Shown: one piece after another, positions 61,717 to 64,000 of the stretch
How the letters are laid out: every line of letters starts with the position of its first letter
How positions within the stretch are numbered: the stretch's first letter is position 1
Origin: an uncultured Rubrobacteraceae bacterium
GTDB lineage: Bacteria > Actinomycetota > Rubrobacteria > Rubrobacterales > Rubrobacteraceae
DNA length: 64,000 nt
NCBI GenBank assembly: GCA_902806095.1
Contig: CADCVF010000069.1
Span: 1-64,000 of the forward strand
Direction: 5' to 3'
Program-made: the position numbers and the translations under genes
Notes under the pieces: generated by a model
Databases searched by the model: none
The model's input: only the letters and a program-made list of their open reading frames with translations
Told to the model about the DNA's origin: nothing

Positions 61717-62337
61717 ATGGGCAAGGTAACTGCGGGACTCACGATGTCGCTGGACGGGTTCATCGCCGGGCCGAACGACGGGCCGGACCATCCCCTGGGT
61801 GAAGGAGGAATGCGGCTCTTCGACTGGTACACGAGCGGCGACACCGATTACGTCGTGCCGAGCGGAGGGATGACGTTCAAAATCTCGTCTCGAGCCGCAG
61901 AGATGCTGCAGGAGGTGTTCTCGTCGATAGGAGCTATCGTGACGGGACGCAGGACGTTCGACATCACGAACGGTTGGGGCGGCACTCACCCCATAGGCGA
62001 ACACGTCCCGATCTTCGTCGTCACCCACTCCGTCCCAGAAGGATGGGACTACGAAGGGACGCCGTTCACCTTCGTAACGGACGGCGTGGAGAGCGCGGTC
62101 GAACAAGCGCGGGCGGCGGCGGGCGATAAGAACGTCGCTGTTAGTGCGGCAAGCGTCATCCAACAGTGCCTGAGGGCGGGACTTCTAGACGAAGTACATG
62201 TTGACCTGGTCCCCGTGCTTCTCGGGGATGGGGTAAGGATGTTCGATCATCTGGGGAGAGAGCATATCGAGCTGGAGAGGACCAGGATAATAGAAGATCC
62301 AGACGTGACCCACCTGACCTTCCGGGTCGTCAGGTAG
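61717..62337 (+). CDS. Dihydrofolate reductase-family (RibD-like) protein
   Basis: A 206-residue protein of the same superfamily as that at 55514: GLTMSLDGFIAGPNDGPDHP, IGAIVTGRRTFDITNGWGG and KNVAVSAASVIQQCL. Probably an NADPH-dependent reductase of unknown substrate. It follows the VOC gene by 27 bases and may be in the same transcript. Confidence 0.85.
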   Translation: MGKVTAGLTMSLDGFIAGPNDGPDHPLGEGGMRLFDWYTSGDTDYVVPSGGMTFKISSRAAEMLQEVFSSIGAIVTGRRTFDITNGWGGTHPIGEHVPIFVVTHSVPEGWDYEGTPFTFVTDGVESAVEQARAAAGDKNVAVSAASVIQQCLRAGLLDEVHVDLVPVLLGDGVRMFDHLGREHIELERTRIIEDPDVTHLTFRVVR

Positions 62338-62353
62338 CGGAATCTGCCTGTAA

Positions 62354-63361
62354 CAGCCGTTGGCATAAGTATTGATCCTATGCTAGCGTGCGGGCATGAA
62401 ACCTTACTCGAAGGACCTAAGGATCAGGGTACTTGCCGCGGTCGACCGTGGCCTACCAAGGAAAGAGGCAGCGAAGACCTTCTCGGTCTCGGTGCCCACC
62501 ATCAAGCGCTGGCTCAGGCGCCGCCGCCAGACCGGAGGGGTCGAAACCATCCCCATCCCTGGCCGCCCGCGCCTTAAGGGGGCAGCCTTAAAAGAGTGGC
62601 TGCCCGGACACTTGCAAAGCAACCCCGACCTCACCCTGGAGGAGCACCGCGAGGCCTTCGAGGAGGCCCACGAGGAGGGCACCAAGGTCTCCGCCTCGAC
62701 GGTTGGGCGGGCGATCCGCCGGCTTCCGGGCGGCTGGCCGCTCAAAAAAAGTCCCCCTAGCCACCGAGCGCGACGAGGGTTTGCGGGGCTTGTGGAGGTG
62801 GCTGGCCGCCCGCTTCGATGCCAGGAGGTTGGTGTTCGTCGAGGAGTCAGGCTTCCACACGTCCATGACGCGCCTTAGAGCCAGGGCGCCTAGGGGAGAG
62901 CGAGCATACGGCAAGGTGCCAAGGAAGCGGGGCAAGAACCAGACCCTCCTAGCCTCGATCACTCTGCAGGGGCCATGTGCGAGTCGATCTCGATCGAGGG
63001 AGCCACCGACTCCGAGCTCTTCGAGACTTACGTCGAGGAGTTCTTGGCACCATCGCTTTGTAAAGGGCCGGTGGTGGTGCTAGACGGTCTGGGGGCACAC
63101 AGGACGGCCAGGGTGAGGGACCTCATAGAACAGCGGGGAGCGGATCTCTTGTTCTTGCCGCCCTACTCGCCGGACCTGAACCCCATAGAGGAGGCTTTCA
63201 GCAAGATAAAGAGCATCGTAAGGAAAGCCGGAGCGCGTACCCGCGAGGCGTTGGACGAAGCCATAGGCGAGGCGCTATCGGCCGTCAGCCCGGAAGACGC
63301 GGCGGGTTGGTTCGCCCACTGTGGCTACCGAGTTCAAGATCAATACTTGTGAATACCGCTG
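62354..63361 (+). mobile_element. Second IS630-type element, degenerate
   Basis: About 1008 bases with inverted ends. The left end reads CAGCCGTTGGCATAAGTATT and the right end, reversed, CAGCGGTATTCACAAGTATT; both continue GATC. TAA flanks both sides (62351-62353 and 63362-63364), consistent with TA-type target duplication. The transposase inside is broken. Confidence 0.75.
62396..63352 (+). pseudogene. IS630 transposase split by two frame breaks
   Basis: The HTH part (MKPYSKDLRIRVLAAVDRGL to RLPGGWPLKK) starts at ATG 62396. At an A7 run near 62745 the frame moves to KVPLATERDEGLRGLWRWLA and VFVEESGFHTSM. A second break near 62970, apparently one missing G before MCESISIEGATDSELF, leads to the last part with VVLDGLGAHRTAR and SPDLNPIEEAFSKIKS ending at 63352. 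The A7 could be programmed; the second break should be inactivating. Confidence 0.8.
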
Positions 63362-63371
63362 TAACCTGAAG

Positions 63372-63394
63372 TGCTGACTGGCTGAAATGCTACG
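63372..63394. repeat. Dispersed TGCTGA element, partial copy
   Basis: GTGCTGACTGGCTGAAATGC, the right-orientation half only, between the second IS630 and the stop of the transporter gene. The small TAACCTGAAG repeat adjoins it. Confidence 0.5.
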
Positions 63395-63841
63395 CTAAAA
63401 CCTCTGGACGATGGCGACCCCGATGATGATTAGGAGCGCGCCAAGGAGACGCGGTATGCCAGCCGGTTGCACGGGGACGCCGAGCAGGCCGAAATGGTCT
63501 ATCGCAATGGATGCGATGACCTGCCCCGCCAGGAACAGGCCAACCGTCGTCGCCGCCCCGAGGCGTGGGGTGAGTATGATCGAGGCGCACACGAAGAAGG
63601 CCCCGAGTAGGCCGCCGAGCCACATCCACCAGGGCGCGTTCATGATCGGTCCTAGCTCGGGCACGGAGCGGCGCACGATAGCGGTCGTCGCGAAGAGGAT
63701 CACAGTCCCAACGAGGAATGAGAGCGCGGCCGCCAGTACAGGGCCGCCTACGACCTGGCGCAGCTGGCTGTTGATAGCGAACTGCGTGGGGGCTGCCATC
63801 CCTGCGGCGAGCGCCACGGGTAGCAAGAGTAGCCAGGTCAT
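63395..63841 (-). CDS. YdcZ/DMT-type small transporter
   Basis: A 148-residue membrane protein with five hydrophobic segments, in the DUF606/YdcZ branch of the drug/metabolite transporter superfamily. It begins TWLLLLPVALAAGMAAPTQF and includes INSQLRQVVGGPVLAAALSF, the family signature with a conserved N-x-x-L. These often act in pairs. ATG 63841 follows GAGGAGGG by 3 bases. Confidence 0.83.
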   Translation of the reverse strand: MTWLLLLPVALAAGMAAPTQFAINSQLRQVVGGPVLAAALSFLVGTVILFATTAIVRRSVPELGPIMNAPWWMWLGGLLGAFFVCASIILTPRLGAATTVGLFLAGQVIASIAIDHFGLLGVPVQPAGIPRLLGALLIIIGVAIVQRF

Positions 63842-63874
63842 ATTCCCTCCTCGCTTCACTAGGTTTTCATACGC

Positions 63875-64000
63875 TCAGCGCGGCTCGTAGACGTCGTAGA
63901 GGATCGGCTCGATGCCGTCGTCTCCGACCCCTGAGCGGTACTGGATGTAGCGGGCGCGCTGGAGGTAGGCGAGGGCCGTTTTCATCCGGCTTTCGAGGCC
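63875..64000 (-). CDS. 3' end of an unidentified gene (partial)
   Basis: The last 41 codons of a frame that enters from beyond the window: it includes MKTALAYLQRARYIQYRSGV and DDGIEPILYDVYEPR followed by TGA. It is in good coding register with its neighbours. The product is not recognisable from this piece. Confidence 0.5.
   Translation of the reverse strand, partial: GLESRMKTALAYLQRARYIQYRSGVGDDGIEPILYDVYEPR

Overview
The window is high-GC, gene-dense bacterial chromosome. Several features suggest a deep-branching actinobacterium of the Rubrobacter type: an archaeal/eukaryotic-type prolyl-tRNA synthetase, an F420/PPOX-type flavoprotein, a short HisG paired with HisZ, an actinobacterial-style sortase, frequent GTG/TTG starts and GTGA stop-start overlaps. 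The genus is inference; no rRNA or tRNA gene was found to test it.

Region by region. 0.3-4 kb: small membrane and cytosolic proteins, proS and a secreted protein. 4-10.1 kb: a SAM-I riboswitch followed by metX, metY, aspartate kinase, homoserine dehydrogenase and asd, which together cover nearly the whole route from aspartate to homocysteine. 10.1-16 kb: three small proteins, dnaE and a tandem GNAT protein. 16-21.6 kb: an accessory island of small or broken genes. It holds a DUF6883/DUF4926-like pair, an HTH remnant, a frameshifted DUF6602-like gene, a retropepsin-like protease beside a small protein, phage tail-fibre-like genes, and a two-repeat CRISPR-like relic. 21.6-30.5 kb: aminotransferase, VOC protein, permease, M32 peptidase, type II NADH dehydrogenase-like protein, polysaccharide deacetylase and sulfatase. 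30.6-35.9 kb: hisZ-hisG-hisD-hisB, then hisH-hisA; hisF, hisI, hisE and hisC are not here. 36-49.8 kb: class A PBP, malic enzyme, a second NDH-2-like protein, an Asp-nucleophile alpha/beta hydrolase, an ABC-2 exporter, sortase and class II aldolase. 49.8-56 kb: an ATP-grasp pair, then an HxlR regulator divergent from an MFS pump, followed by an atypical SDR, a serine hydrolase and a RibD-like reductase. 56-63.4 kb: three insertion sequences (two IS630-type, one IS200/IS605 with tnpB) among short enzyme genes. The right edge has a YdcZ-like transporter and a truncated gene.

The most unusual structural feature is a dispersed intergenic element built from TCAGCA motifs in its left part and TGCTGA motifs in its right part. 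About a dozen full or partial copies lie mostly just after stop codons. In at least two places the element supplies coding signals: the hisH start codon, and the last codons and stop of the second NDH-2-like gene. A second small repeat (ACCTGAAACCTGATA type) forms the C-terminus of MetX. The CRISPR-like pair, the ATP-grasp pair, the SDR lacking its catalytic Tyr/Lys, and the DUF6883/DUF4926 and retropepsin pairs are the other leads. All assignments are from reading the sequence; no database search was run.
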